DNA from: Desulfovibrionaceae bacterium
GTDB taxonomy: Bacteria; Desulfobacterota; Desulfovibrionia; Desulfovibrionales; Desulfovibrionaceae
Length of the DNA stretch: 41,516 nt
NCBI GenBank assembly: GCA_009773665.1
Contig: WSYE01000026.1
Span: forward strand, 1-41,516
Reading direction: 5' to 3'
Shown: positions 1-7,579 of the stretch, piece after piece
Numbering within the stretch: the first letter of the stretch is position 1
How the letters are laid out: each line of letters opens with the position of its first letter
Made by a program: the position numbers and the translations under genes
Notes under the pieces: generated by a model
What the model saw: the letters and a program-made list of their open reading frames with translations, nothing else
What the model was told of the DNA's origin: nothing
Databases searched by the model: none

Positions 1-596
1 TGGAGCTGTCTTCCACTCCCGCGCTGGTGCGCCTGTCCTCCAACGATCCGGCCCAGGTGAAGCGCGTCATGGACGCCGGAGCCACCGGCGTGGTGGTGCC
101 CATGGTCAACACCCGCCAGGAGGCGCAGCGCGCGGTGGAGTCGGTCTATTACCCTCCTGTCGGCAAGAGGGGGGTCGGACTGGGCCGCGCGCAGGGTTAC
201 GGCGCGAGCTTCCACGAATACCGCGAAGGCCTGAAGGACAACGCGGTGGTCATCGTGCAGATCGAGCACATTGAGGCCGTCGGCAATCTGGCGGACATTT
301 TGTCCGTGGAAGGCGTGGACGGGTTCATTGTCGGCCCCTACGACCTGTCGGGGTCCCTGGGTGTTCCCGGCCAGTTTGATCATCCCGGAATGGTCGAGGC
401 CCTGGCCGAAATCAAGGCCGTCAGCCGGTCCAGTGCCAAAGTCCCCGGCATCCATGTGGTGGAGCCGGACAACGCGGCCTTCCAGCGCGCCGTGGACGAC
501 GGCTACCGCTTCGTGGCCTACAGCGTGGACATCCGCATGCTGGACGCCGCCTGCCGCGCCCGGCCCATGCCTGCTCCTTCCGGCGGTCCGGCCTGA
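1..596 (+). CDS. HpcH/HpaI-family aldolase, 5' partial
   Basis: Class II, metal-dependent pyruvate aldolase of the HpcH/HpaI family (HpaI, YfaU, GarL relatives), which makes or cleaves 2-keto-3-deoxy acids. The reading frame is open to the left edge (codons from base 3), so the N-terminus lies outside the window; the first in-window GTG at 27 is not the true start. Visible family signatures are the GATGVVVPMVNT segment, the GKRGVGLGRAQGYG loop, a QIEHIEA stretch whose Glu corresponds to the first metal ligand, and GPYDLSGSLG whose Asp corresponds to the second. It is followed 56 bases later by a KdsB-like cytidylyltransferase, so I infer that it helps assemble the 3-deoxy-2-ulosonic acid that is then CMP-activated; a catabolic role cannot be excluded from sequence alone. 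Confidence 0.88.
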   Translation, partial: ELSSTPALVRLSSNDPAQVKRVMDAGATGVVVPMVNTRQEAQRAVESVYYPPVGKRGVGLGRAQGYGASFHEYREGLKDNAVVIVQIEHIEAVGNLADILSVEGVDGFIVGPYDLSGSLGVPGQFDHPGMVEALAEIKAVSRSSAKVPGIHVVEPDNAAFQRAVDDGYRFVAYSVDIRMLDAACRARPMPAPSGGPA

Positions 597-652
597 GCTG
601 GACGCCGGGACTACGCGTTTCGCCAACCGTCAACGAAAGAGGCTTTCCGTCC

Positions 653-1438
653 ATGCCGAACGTCATCGCCGTCATCGCCGCCCGCATGGGGTCCACCCGC
701 TTTCCGGGCAAACCGCTGGTCCCTGTCCACGGAATCCCCATGCTCGGCCACGTCTACCTGCGCACCAGAATGTGCCGCCTGTTGGATGAGGTCTATGTGG
801 CCACCTGCGACAAGGAAATCTACGACTACGTGCTCAGCCTGGGCGGCAAGGCCGTCATGACCGCCGACACGCACGAGCGCTGCTCGGACCGCACCGCCGA
901 GGCGGTGGTCAATATCGCGGCCCAGGGCGGCAAGCCCGTGGATATCGTGCTGATGGTTCAGGGAGACGAGCCCCTGGTGACCCCCGTCATGCTCGAACAG
1001 GTTCTTGCCCCCATGCTCGCAGACCCGACGCTGCCGATAGCCAACCTCATGGGTCCCATAAAGACAGCGGAACAATTCGAGGACCGCAACGAGGTCAAGG
1101 TGGTGACGGACCTTGCGGGCAACGCCATGTACCTCTCGCGCGAACCGATCCCGTCGCTCAAAATGGGAGATTCCCCCGCTACGCACTGCAAGCAGATGGG
1201 CATCATCGCCTTCCGTCGTGACTACCTCATGCGCTTCAACGCATTGGAACCGACTCCGCTGGAACGCCGCGAATCCGTGGATATGCTGCGCGTGCTCGAA
1301 CATGGCGACACGCTGCGCATGGTCCTCACCAACGAGGTGTCCATGGGCGTGGACACCCCCCAGGACATGGAGGAAGCCGCTCGCCTCTTAAGCAAAGATC
1401 CGCTTCTGCCGATGTATTCCCAGAGGGGAACCGTGTGA
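653..1438 (+). CDS. KdsB-like CMP-ulosonate cytidylyltransferase
   Basis: Cytoplasmic nucleotidyltransferase of the 3-deoxy-manno-octulosonate cytidylyltransferase (KdsB) family, 261 aa, the usual family length. The N-terminal nucleotide-binding signature AARMGSTRFPGKPL is at residues 8-21 and the metal-binding QGDEPL motif is near residue 103; the segment HERCSDRTAEA matches the family's TDRIAEA region. It would couple CTP to a 2-keto-3-deoxy sugar acid to give a CMP-sugar and pyrophosphate. The start ATG is preceded by AGAGG. It overlaps the next gene by four bases (GTGA). Because it sits in an accessory glycan operon with an aldolase and carbocycle-type enzymes rather than with kdsA/kdsD, its substrate may be something other than Kdo; I therefore withhold the kdsB symbol. 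Confidence 0.88.
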   Translation: MPNVIAVIAARMGSTRFPGKPLVPVHGIPMLGHVYLRTRMCRLLDEVYVATCDKEIYDYVLSLGGKAVMTADTHERCSDRTAEAVVNIAAQGGKPVDIVLMVQGDEPLVTPVMLEQVLAPMLADPTLPIANLMGPIKTAEQFEDRNEVKVVTDLAGNAMYLSREPIPSLKMGDSPATHCKQMGIIAFRRDYLMRFNALEPTPLERRESVDMLRVLEHGDTLRMVLTNEVSMGVDTPQDMEEAARLLSKDPLLPMYSQRGTV

Positions 1439-2469
1439 CTCGATCAGGACAGCCGACCTTGCGCGAAGCCGACATCCGGCCCGACAAACTCCTTGAGCGC
1501 TATCTGGAACTCTGCCGCCAGGACGCCGCGCGCTACTTCCCGGAGCACGGGAGGGACGACGTCCCCTGCCCTGCCTGCGGAAAGGACGACCCTGTCCGTG
1601 CGTTCAGCAAGGACGGCTTTGCTTTCAGCGTCTGCCGGGCCTGCGGCACGCTTTACCAGACCCCCAGGCCAGGCAGCGACGTCTTCGTGCGCTTCTACCG
1701 CGACGCGCAGTCCTCTGCGTACTGGGCTGGGACGTTCTTCCCAGCCGTGGCCGAAGCGCGCCGTACCAAGCTGTTCGCGCCCAAGGCCGCACGGGTTTCC
1801 GCGCTGTGCGCCGAGTCTGGCTTCAACCCTGAAACAGTGGTCGAGGCAGGAGCCGGGTTCGGCATCTTTCTGGACGAATGGCGCAAACTTCACCCCCAGA
1901 CACGCACGGTGGCCGTGGAACCGCAGCCGGACATGGCCCGCAGGTGCGAGGCCCTGGGAATCGAGACCTTTCAGGGCTTTGTGGAGGACGCGCCCTTGCG
2001 GGGCGAGGCGGACATGGTGGTGGCAATGGAAGTCATCGAGCATGTGCGTGAGCCGCTGGCCTTCTGCCAGAGCCTCGCAGAGCTCTTGCGGCCTGGAGGC
2101 CGGGTACTGGTGACCGGGCTTTGTATCGACGGGTTCGACCTACGGGTGCTGGGCGAGCGTTCAAGGGCCATCTGTCCGCCCCAGCACATCAATTTTCCGT
2201 CGGTGGCGGGATACGAAAAACTGTTTGAACGGGCCGGATTCGAAGACGTGGCAGTGTTCACGCCGGGCGTTCTCGATGTGGACATCGTGCGCTCCGCGTT
2301 GCGCGCCGACCCGTGCATCCTGAACGGCCAGCCTTTTCTGGAAGAGCTCATGCGCAAGGATGATGCAACCCTCGGCGCGTTCCAGCGTTATCTGTCTGAC
2401 AACCGGTTAAGCTCGCACTGCTGGGTCTGGGCCGCCAGATCCGGCACGCGTGGCGGTGACGCGCAATGA
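1435..2469 (+). CDS. Zinc-ribbon class I SAM methyltransferase
   Basis: 344-residue methyltransferase with two parts. Residues 45-70 carry two CxxC pairs (C45/C48 and C67/C70), a small zinc ribbon typical of sugar methyltransferases of surface-glycan loci. The Rossmann domain follows, with SAM motif I EAGAGFG at 137-143 and the post-motif stretch AMEVIEHVREP, as in Methyltransf_23 proteins. The C-terminal third is of the type that closes the acceptor pocket. It begins with GTG at 1435 overlapping the cytidylyltransferase stop, and its own stop overlaps the next ATG, so the three genes are probably translationally coupled. Predicted role: O- or C-methylation of a nucleotide sugar or nascent glycan; the acceptor is not deducible. 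Confidence 0.82.
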   Translation: MTRSGQPTLREADIRPDKLLERYLELCRQDAARYFPEHGRDDVPCPACGKDDPVRAFSKDGFAFSVCRACGTLYQTPRPGSDVFVRFYRDAQSSAYWAGTFFPAVAEARRTKLFAPKAARVSALCAESGFNPETVVEAGAGFGIFLDEWRKLHPQTRTVAVEPQPDMARRCEALGIETFQGFVEDAPLRGEADMVVAMEVIEHVREPLAFCQSLAELLRPGGRVLVTGLCIDGFDLRVLGERSRAICPPQHINFPSVAGYEKLFERAGFEDVAVFTPGVLDVDIVRSALRADPCILNGQPFLEELMRKDDATLGAFQRYLSDNRLSSHCWVWAARSGTRGGDAQ

Positions 2470-3536
2470 AACGGATTCTGAACGTCGGCATCGCAGGATA
2501 CGGCGTGGTGGGCCAGAGACGCCGCGTGCACATCGACAGACACAGCCAGCTGCGGGTCACGGCGCTGTGCGACCGGACCTTCCAGGGCGAGGGCCTGTGT
2601 GAAGACGGCGTACGCTTCTACGACACTCCCGCCCGGATGCTGGAAGCCGAAACCCTCGACGTCCTCTTCGTGTGCCTGACCAACGACGTGGCCGCAGACG
2701 TGACCATCGCGGGGCTCTCAAAAGGGCTGCACACCTTTTGCGAAAAGCCTCCGGGCCGCGACCTGGAGGACATCGTCCGGGTCATCCGCGAGGAACGCCT
2801 CCACCCGGAACTCAAGCTGAAGTACGGCTTCAACCACCGCTACCACGACTCGGTGCGCAAGGCTCTCGCGATCATCCAGAGCGGGGAGCTGGGCCGCGTG
2901 CTGAACATGCGAGGCGTCTACGGCAAGTCCAAGATCATAAGCTTCACCTCGGACTGGCGCACCAAGCGGGCGCTGGCCGGGGGCGGCATCCTGCTGGACC
3001 AGGGCATCCACATGGTGGACATGATGCGCCTGTTCGCCGGGGATTTCGCCGAGATCCACAGCTTCATCAGTAACGGGTTCTGGAACCACAACGTGGAAGA
3101 CAACGCCTACGCCCTGATGCGCACGGCCTCCGGCGTGGTCGCGTTTCTGCATTCCTCGGCCACCCAGTGGCGGCACCGCTTCCATCTGGACATCACCCTC
3201 TCCAAAGGGGCTGTCATTCTTTCCGGCATCCTCTCCGGTTCAAAAAGCTACGGGTCCGAGACCATAACCATCGTGCGAGCCGGGGAAGACGACGGCGGCG
3301 ACCCCGAAGAGACCACCATGCGCTGCAACAAGGACAACTCCTGGCGAGACGAGATCGACGAATTCGCCCAGGCAGTCCTCCAGGACCAGCTCATCGTGAA
3401 CGGCTCCTCCCTGGAAGCCCTCAAGACTATGCAGATGGTGTCGCGCATTTATTGCGCCGACCCGGACTGGAAGGCCCGCTACAACCTGAGCGACCTCGTG
3501 CCACCTGATATCCTCAACCCAGAAGAAGGAGCATAG
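2466..3536 (+). CDS. Gfo/Idh/MocA family oxidoreductase
   Basis: NAD(P)-dependent sugar or cyclitol dehydrogenase, 356 aa. The N-terminal Rossmann fold has GIAGYGVVG at residues 8-16, and the family's EKP motif is at 93-95 (FCEKPPGRD). The C-terminal GFO_IDH_MocA_C domain contains the GGGILLDQGIHMVD segment that carries the catalytic-region Asp and His. Family members oxidise or reduce a ring hydroxyl of free, phosphorylated or nucleotide-linked sugars and inositols. It overlaps the preceding gene by ATGA, and the SDR gene starts two bases after its stop, so it belongs to the same transcript. In this operon it is a candidate for ketone formation or reduction on the sugar-acid or cyclitol intermediate (inference). 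Confidence 0.87.
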   Translation: MKRILNVGIAGYGVVGQRRRVHIDRHSQLRVTALCDRTFQGEGLCEDGVRFYDTPARMLEAETLDVLFVCLTNDVAADVTIAGLSKGLHTFCEKPPGRDLEDIVRVIREERLHPELKLKYGFNHRYHDSVRKALAIIQSGELGRVLNMRGVYGKSKIISFTSDWRTKRALAGGGILLDQGIHMVDMMRLFAGDFAEIHSFISNGFWNHNVEDNAYALMRTASGVVAFLHSSATQWRHRFHLDITLSKGAVILSGILSGSKSYGSETITIVRAGEDDGGDPEETTMRCNKDNSWRDEIDEFAQAVLQDQLIVNGSSLEALKTMQMVSRIYCADPDWKARYNLSDLVPPDILNPEEGA

Positions 3537-3538
3537 GC

Positions 3539-4279
3539 GTGGCTGAATCCACCACCCCGACGCAGCCCGGCACGCGCAAAGCCCTGGTCACGGGCGGCAC
3601 GCGCGGCATCGGCCTGGCCGTGGCCCGAAGGCTGGCCGCCGACCAGGTCCGGGTGACCATCACCGGAACCGTCGTCCGCCAAGACCTGCACATACCCGAA
3701 GGAATGAACGTTCTGGCCGTGGACTTCACCCGCCCGGAATCTTTCGAGGCCTTCGCCGACGAGGTGTCCTCCGCAGGCTACGACATCCTGGTGAACAACG
3801 CCGGAATAAACGCCATCGCCCCGTTCGCCTCAGTGGATATGGATGATTTCGACCGCATCTGGCAGGTGAACGTGCGCGCCGCCTTCCGCCTGTGCCAGTC
3901 AGTGCTGCCCGGCATGGTCGGGAAGGGATGGGGCAGAATCGTCAACGTCAGCTCCATCTTCGGCAAGATCAGCAAGGCGTGGCGGGCCAGTTACTCCTCA
4001 AGCAAGTTCGCCCTGGACGGCATGAGCGCCGCGCTGGCAGCTGAAGTGGCCAGCCAGGGCGTACTGGTCAACTGCGTGGCTCCCGGCTTCATCGACACGG
4101 AACTCACCCGCCGGGTGCTCGGGGCCGAGGGCATGGCGGAATTGTCGCGCCAGATCCCCATGCAGCGCCTGGGCCGGGCCGAAGAGGTAGCCGCGTTCGT
4201 GGCCTGGCTGGCTGGCCCGGAAAACACCTACATAAGCGGGCAGAACATAGCCATCGACGGAGGATTCACCCGTGTCTGA
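3539..4279 (+). CDS. Short-chain dehydrogenase/reductase (SDR)
   Basis: Classical SDR of 246 aa. The cofactor motif TGGTRGIG is at residues 18-25, the NNAG motif at 86-89, and the catalytic Ser is at about 138-139 with Tyr152 and Lys156 in YSSSK. The C-terminal GQNIAIDGGF is the usual classical-SDR ending. The start is GTG; AAGAAGGAG lies just upstream. Its 3' end overlaps the next gene by eight bases. FabG-like in sequence, but in this context a sugar or cyclitol ketoreductase is more likely than a fatty-acid role, since no acyl carrier protein or condensing enzyme is nearby. Confidence 0.88.
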   Translation: MAESTTPTQPGTRKALVTGGTRGIGLAVARRLAADQVRVTITGTVVRQDLHIPEGMNVLAVDFTRPESFEAFADEVSSAGYDILVNNAGINAIAPFASVDMDDFDRIWQVNVRAAFRLCQSVLPGMVGKGWGRIVNVSSIFGKISKAWRASYSSSKFALDGMSAALAAEVASQGVLVNCVAPGFIDTELTRRVLGAEGMAELSRQIPMQRLGRAEEVAAFVAWLAGPENTYISGQNIAIDGGFTRV

Positions 4280-5336
4280 GCCGCTTGTAGTCTCCTCACA
4301 CAAGGGGCCTTACGAGGTCGTCTTCGATGAAGACGCCCTGGAACTCCTCGCGCGGCAAGCCCCGGCCAAGGCCCGCTTCATCGTGGACGCCAACGTGGCC
4401 GCCCTGCACGCCGGGTCACTCGAAGCCGTTCTGCCGCAGGCCCTGGTCATCGAGGCCACCGAGAAGAACAAGAGCCTGGACCGCATGCCCGACTATGTGG
4501 CGGCGCTCCTGGAACGCGGCACCCGCCGGGGAGACGTGCTGACGGCCATCGGCGGCGGCATCATCCAGGACATCACCTGCTTTCTGGCGGCCACGCTGTT
4601 TCGCGGCCTGCCCTGGCACTTCTATCCCACCACCTTGCTGGCCCAGGCCGATTCGTGCATCGGCTCCAAAAGCTCCATCAACGTGGGCCGCTTCAAGAAC
4701 ATCATGGGGACATTCACCCCGCCAGACAGGGTTTTCGTAACCACGCAGGTGCTGAAAACCCTGGACAGGCGCGAAATGCTCTCCGGCGTCGGGGAGATGC
4801 TCAAGGTTCACGCCATCGACGGCCCCCAATCCTTCGACGCCCTGGCCGCCCGCTACCACGATCTCCTGGAGGACGCCGCCCTGTTGCGCGACACGGTGCG
4901 GCGTTCGCTGCTCATCAAGCAACGTTTCATCGAAGAAGACGAATTCGACAAGGGCGTGCGAAACATCATGAACTACGGCCACAGCTTCGGGCACGCCATC
5001 GAATCCGCCACGGAATTCGGCATGCCGCACGGCATTGCCGTGAGCATGGGCATGGACATGGCCAACTGGGTCGCCGTCGGCATGGGCGTTTCCACGCCGC
5101 CCCATTTTGCACGCATGCATCCCGTGCTGGCCGAAAACTTCAGCGAGTTCAGGAATCTTCCCATTCCAGTGGAGCCTTTCCTGGCAGCACTGGCCAAGGA
5201 CAAGAAAAACACCGAAGACCGCCTGCGCCTCATCCTCCCCGGTCAGGACGGGCGTCTCTTCGTCGGCCTGCACGCCAATGACCAGACCTTCAGGTCCCTG
5301 TGCGCCACCTATTTGGAAAAGGTCCGCCAAGAATGA
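4272..5336 (+). CDS. 3-dehydroquinate synthase-family sugar-phosphate cyclase
   Basis: 354-residue member of the sugar phosphate cyclase superfamily (AroB, 2-epi-5-epi-valiolone synthase, 2-deoxy-scyllo-inosose synthase, amino-DHQ synthase). NAD-binding GGGIIQD is at 94-100, followed by the PTTLLAQADSCIGSK substrate loop at about 119-133. Metal ligands appear intact: Glu175 in GEMLK, His237 in GHSFGH and His253 in MPHGIAV, so it should be catalytically competent. GTG start at 4272. It is embedded in a glycan operon, not an aromatic amino-acid operon, which argues for a dedicated carbocycle-forming step on a C7 or related keto sugar phosphate. Sequence inspection alone does not separate DHQ synthase from valiolone-type cyclases. 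Confidence 0.85.
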   Translation: MSEPLVVSSHKGPYEVVFDEDALELLARQAPAKARFIVDANVAALHAGSLEAVLPQALVIEATEKNKSLDRMPDYVAALLERGTRRGDVLTAIGGGIIQDITCFLAATLFRGLPWHFYPTTLLAQADSCIGSKSSINVGRFKNIMGTFTPPDRVFVTTQVLKTLDRREMLSGVGEMLKVHAIDGPQSFDALAARYHDLLEDAALLRDTVRRSLLIKQRFIEEDEFDKGVRNIMNYGHSFGHAIESATEFGMPHGIAVSMGMDMANWVAVGMGVSTPPHFARMHPVLAENFSEFRNLPIPVEPFLAALAKDKKNTEDRLRLILPGQDGRLFVGLHANDQTFRSLCATYLEKVRQE

Positions 5337-6280
5337 AAAACAAAGCCCGCATCGCCGTCGCTTCCCGCTCGTTTTCGCGTCACCCTGTCCTTCGCCGCGA
5401 ACTTCTGGAGCGTTATGAGAACGTGACTTTCAACGACCAGGGCGCGTCCTTGTCCGGCGAAAGCCTGATTGCGTTCCTGCGCGGTCACGAAAAGGCCGTC
5501 ACCGCCCTTGAGCGACTGGACAAGGGCCTCTTCGCTGCCCTGCCGGAACTCCGCGTGATCAGCAAATATGGCGTGGGCCTGGACATGATCGACCTGCCCG
5601 CCATGGAGGCAAGCGGCGTGGCCCTGGGCTGGACCGGCGGAGTGAACCGGCGCTCCGTGGCCGAACTGACCATCGCTGCGGCCGTGGCACTCCTCCACAA
5701 GACGCCCCAGGCCTGTCGCGCCGTCCAGGCAGGGGGATGGCGGCAGATCATGGGCAGGGAACTCTCCAGCAGCACAGTCGGCATCGTGGGCTGCGGCCAC
5801 ATCGGCAAGGAGGTGGCCAGACTGCTGCGCGCCTTCGGCTGCCGGGTGCTGGCCCACGACATCCTGGATTTTCCGGAGTTCTATGCGGCCAACACCGTCT
5901 CTCCCATGGCGTTGGAGGAAATGCTCCCCTTGGCCGACGTCGTCACCCTGCACCTGCCGCTGGACGATTCCACGCTGAACATCCTCGATGCGCGCCGCCT
6001 GGAGTTGATGAAGACCGGGGCGTGCCTCATCAACTACGCGCGCGGCGGACTTGCCGACGAGGCGGCTCTCAAGCGGATGCTCCTGGACGGCAGGCTTTCG
6101 GGTGCGGCTCTCGACGTCTTCCGCGACGAACCCCCGACGGACATGGAACTGGTCCACTTGCCCAATGTGCTGGTGACCCCGCATATCGGCGGCAGCACCG
6201 AGGAAGCGGTCCTGGCTATGGGGCGTGCTGCAATCGCGGGGCTGGATGCCGCCCTGCCGCCGTCACGCCACGAATTTTGA
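5333..6280 (+). CDS. D-2-hydroxyacid dehydrogenase (SerA/PGDH-like)
   Basis: 315-residue NAD-dependent D-isomer-specific 2-hydroxyacid dehydrogenase. The dinucleotide motif GIVGCGHIG lies at about 153-161. The catalytic Arg is in NYARGGLAD, the Glu in DVFRDEPP and the His in TPHIGGST, so the Arg-Glu-His triad is complete. I chose ATG 5333 because it overlaps the preceding stop as ATGA, like most junctions here; an in-frame upstream start at 5300 would add eleven unconserved residues. There is no C-terminal ACT domain, so it resembles the short PGDH class. Likely role in this operon: interconversion of a 2-keto and 2-hydroxy acid intermediate or side chain; substrate unknown. Confidence 0.87.
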   Translation: MKNKARIAVASRSFSRHPVLRRELLERYENVTFNDQGASLSGESLIAFLRGHEKAVTALERLDKGLFAALPELRVISKYGVGLDMIDLPAMEASGVALGWTGGVNRRSVAELTIAAAVALLHKTPQACRAVQAGGWRQIMGRELSSSTVGIVGCGHIGKEVARLLRAFGCRVLAHDILDFPEFYAANTVSPMALEEMLPLADVVTLHLPLDDSTLNILDARRLELMKTGACLINYARGGLADEAALKRMLLDGRLSGAALDVFRDEPPTDMELVHLPNVLVTPHIGGSTEEAVLAMGRAAIAGLDAALPPSRHEF

Positions 6281-6302
6281 TGGATGGCAGAGAAGGAACA
6301 CC

Positions 6303-7565
6303 ATGCTGACCCAAGGCATCCTCGACCGCATCGCGGCCTGTCTGTCTGAGCTCAAAACACAGGGGCGCACCTCGGTGGGGTTTGTTCCCGGCGAACACGT
6401 CCAGAGCTTCAAGGACATCGCGCGGGATTTGAATGGAGTCGTCCAGGATTTCAATCCGTCAGACCCGCAGGCCGTGGCGGTTCTCACGGGCCTCGAAACA
6501 TTGAACCGGGAGTCACGCGCTGTGCGCAAGGCCGCGACCCTCGCCGGACGCGACGTGCTCATCATCGACTCCTGCCTGGATGATCTGCTGCCCGTGAATG
6601 CTCCGAAACCGTGCATACGCTTTGACTCCACCAACTCATGCAATCTGCGCTGTTCGTACTGCTACCGGCGAGCGCCCTTCCCCAAGCTCAACCCCCACAT
6701 GACGCTGGATACTTTCCGGGCTCTCAACAACCTTGGTCCCCAGGACACAGTGGAGACCTTCCTCTGGGATGATCTGCCACCGGTTTTCACGTCGCCGGAA
6801 GACTTCAAAACCATGCTCCGCCACATCGGCCAGCCAGAGCTTCTTGCGCTCTCCTGCGCGGCGGAACCGCTCATCCACCCTCGCATCGGAGACATCATCC
6901 AGGCAGCCGACGGGCTGAACACCTTGCTCGTCACCAACGCGCTCTTGTTGGACGAGGCGCGCATAGCCCCCATTATCAACAACGGACTGAAATCCCTCGT
7001 CGTCAGCCTGGACTCCGCCGACGATGCCTTCACCCGCAAGTACACCGGGCTTCGGGCCTCGCGAGTGCTCGACAGCCTGCGCCTGCTCCAGAAAATGAAG
7101 CGCGACGCGGGGTCAGCCCTGCCGGAACTGACCATATCCATGGTCCTTTTCAAAAAGAACCTGAACCATATCGAAGCACTTCTGCGGGCGGTCGACGGGC
7201 TTGGAGTCACGGGCCTCAACGTTTGCCGCCTGCTGCCGAGAAACGACGCGTTCAAAAGTCTGGTCCCCGCCAACGCGGAAATCGCCTCGCTGGTGGAATC
7301 GATCCGTCCCCTGAGCGATGAGCTTGGGATACCCGTGCGGTTCGGCTACCATGAGACACCCCGGAGCGAACGACTCGAGGGATGCTGCCCGCTGGCTTTG
7401 TCGAATTTTTTCATCAATGCCGGGGGGGATATCTTCACCTGTTTCAAGGCGCACATCGGCAACATCTTCCGCGAAAGTCTGCAAACTGCCATGGACAGAA
7501 ACATGGAGCGTCTGCTTACGGCCTCGCGGCTTGGCGACCCGTACTGCGCCCACTGTTTCATCTGA
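6303..7565 (+). CDS. Radical SAM protein with SPASM-like C-terminus
   Basis: 420 aa. The [4Fe-4S]/SAM motif CX3CX2C is at C113, C117 and C120 (SCNLRCSYC), preceded by about 100 residues of unassigned sequence. The C-terminus has a Cys-rich tail (GCCPLA, FTCFKAH, YCAHCFI) resembling a SPASM or twitch auxiliary-cluster domain, including the common NAGGDIFTC pattern. ATG 6303 is preceded by AAGGA at good spacing and follows the previous stop by 22 bases; the longer frame from 6225 overlaps the dehydrogenase and is not needed. Radical SAM/SPASM proteins in glycan loci often modify sugars or act on peptides; the substrate here is unknown. It is the first of five radical SAM proteins in the glycan island. 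Confidence 0.86.
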   Translation: MLTQGILDRIAACLSELKTQGRTSVGFVPGEHVQSFKDIARDLNGVVQDFNPSDPQAVAVLTGLETLNRESRAVRKAATLAGRDVLIIDSCLDDLLPVNAPKPCIRFDSTNSCNLRCSYCYRRAPFPKLNPHMTLDTFRALNNLGPQDTVETFLWDDLPPVFTSPEDFKTMLRHIGQPELLALSCAAEPLIHPRIGDIIQAADGLNTLLVTNALLLDEARIAPIINNGLKSLVVSLDSADDAFTRKYTGLRASRVLDSLRLLQKMKRDAGSALPELTISMVLFKKNLNHIEALLRAVDGLGVTGLNVCRLLPRNDAFKSLVPANAEIASLVESIRPLSDELGIPVRFGYHETPRSERLEGCCPLALSNFFINAGGDIFTCFKAHIGNIFRESLQTAMDRNMERLLTASRLGDPYCAHCFI

Positions 7566-7579
7566 CCCCGGACCACCGC

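Noticed and set aside
653..1438. Housekeeping kdsB assignment
   Set aside because: Motifs fit, but the context is an accessory glycan operon without other Kdo genes, so the specific symbol is not justified.
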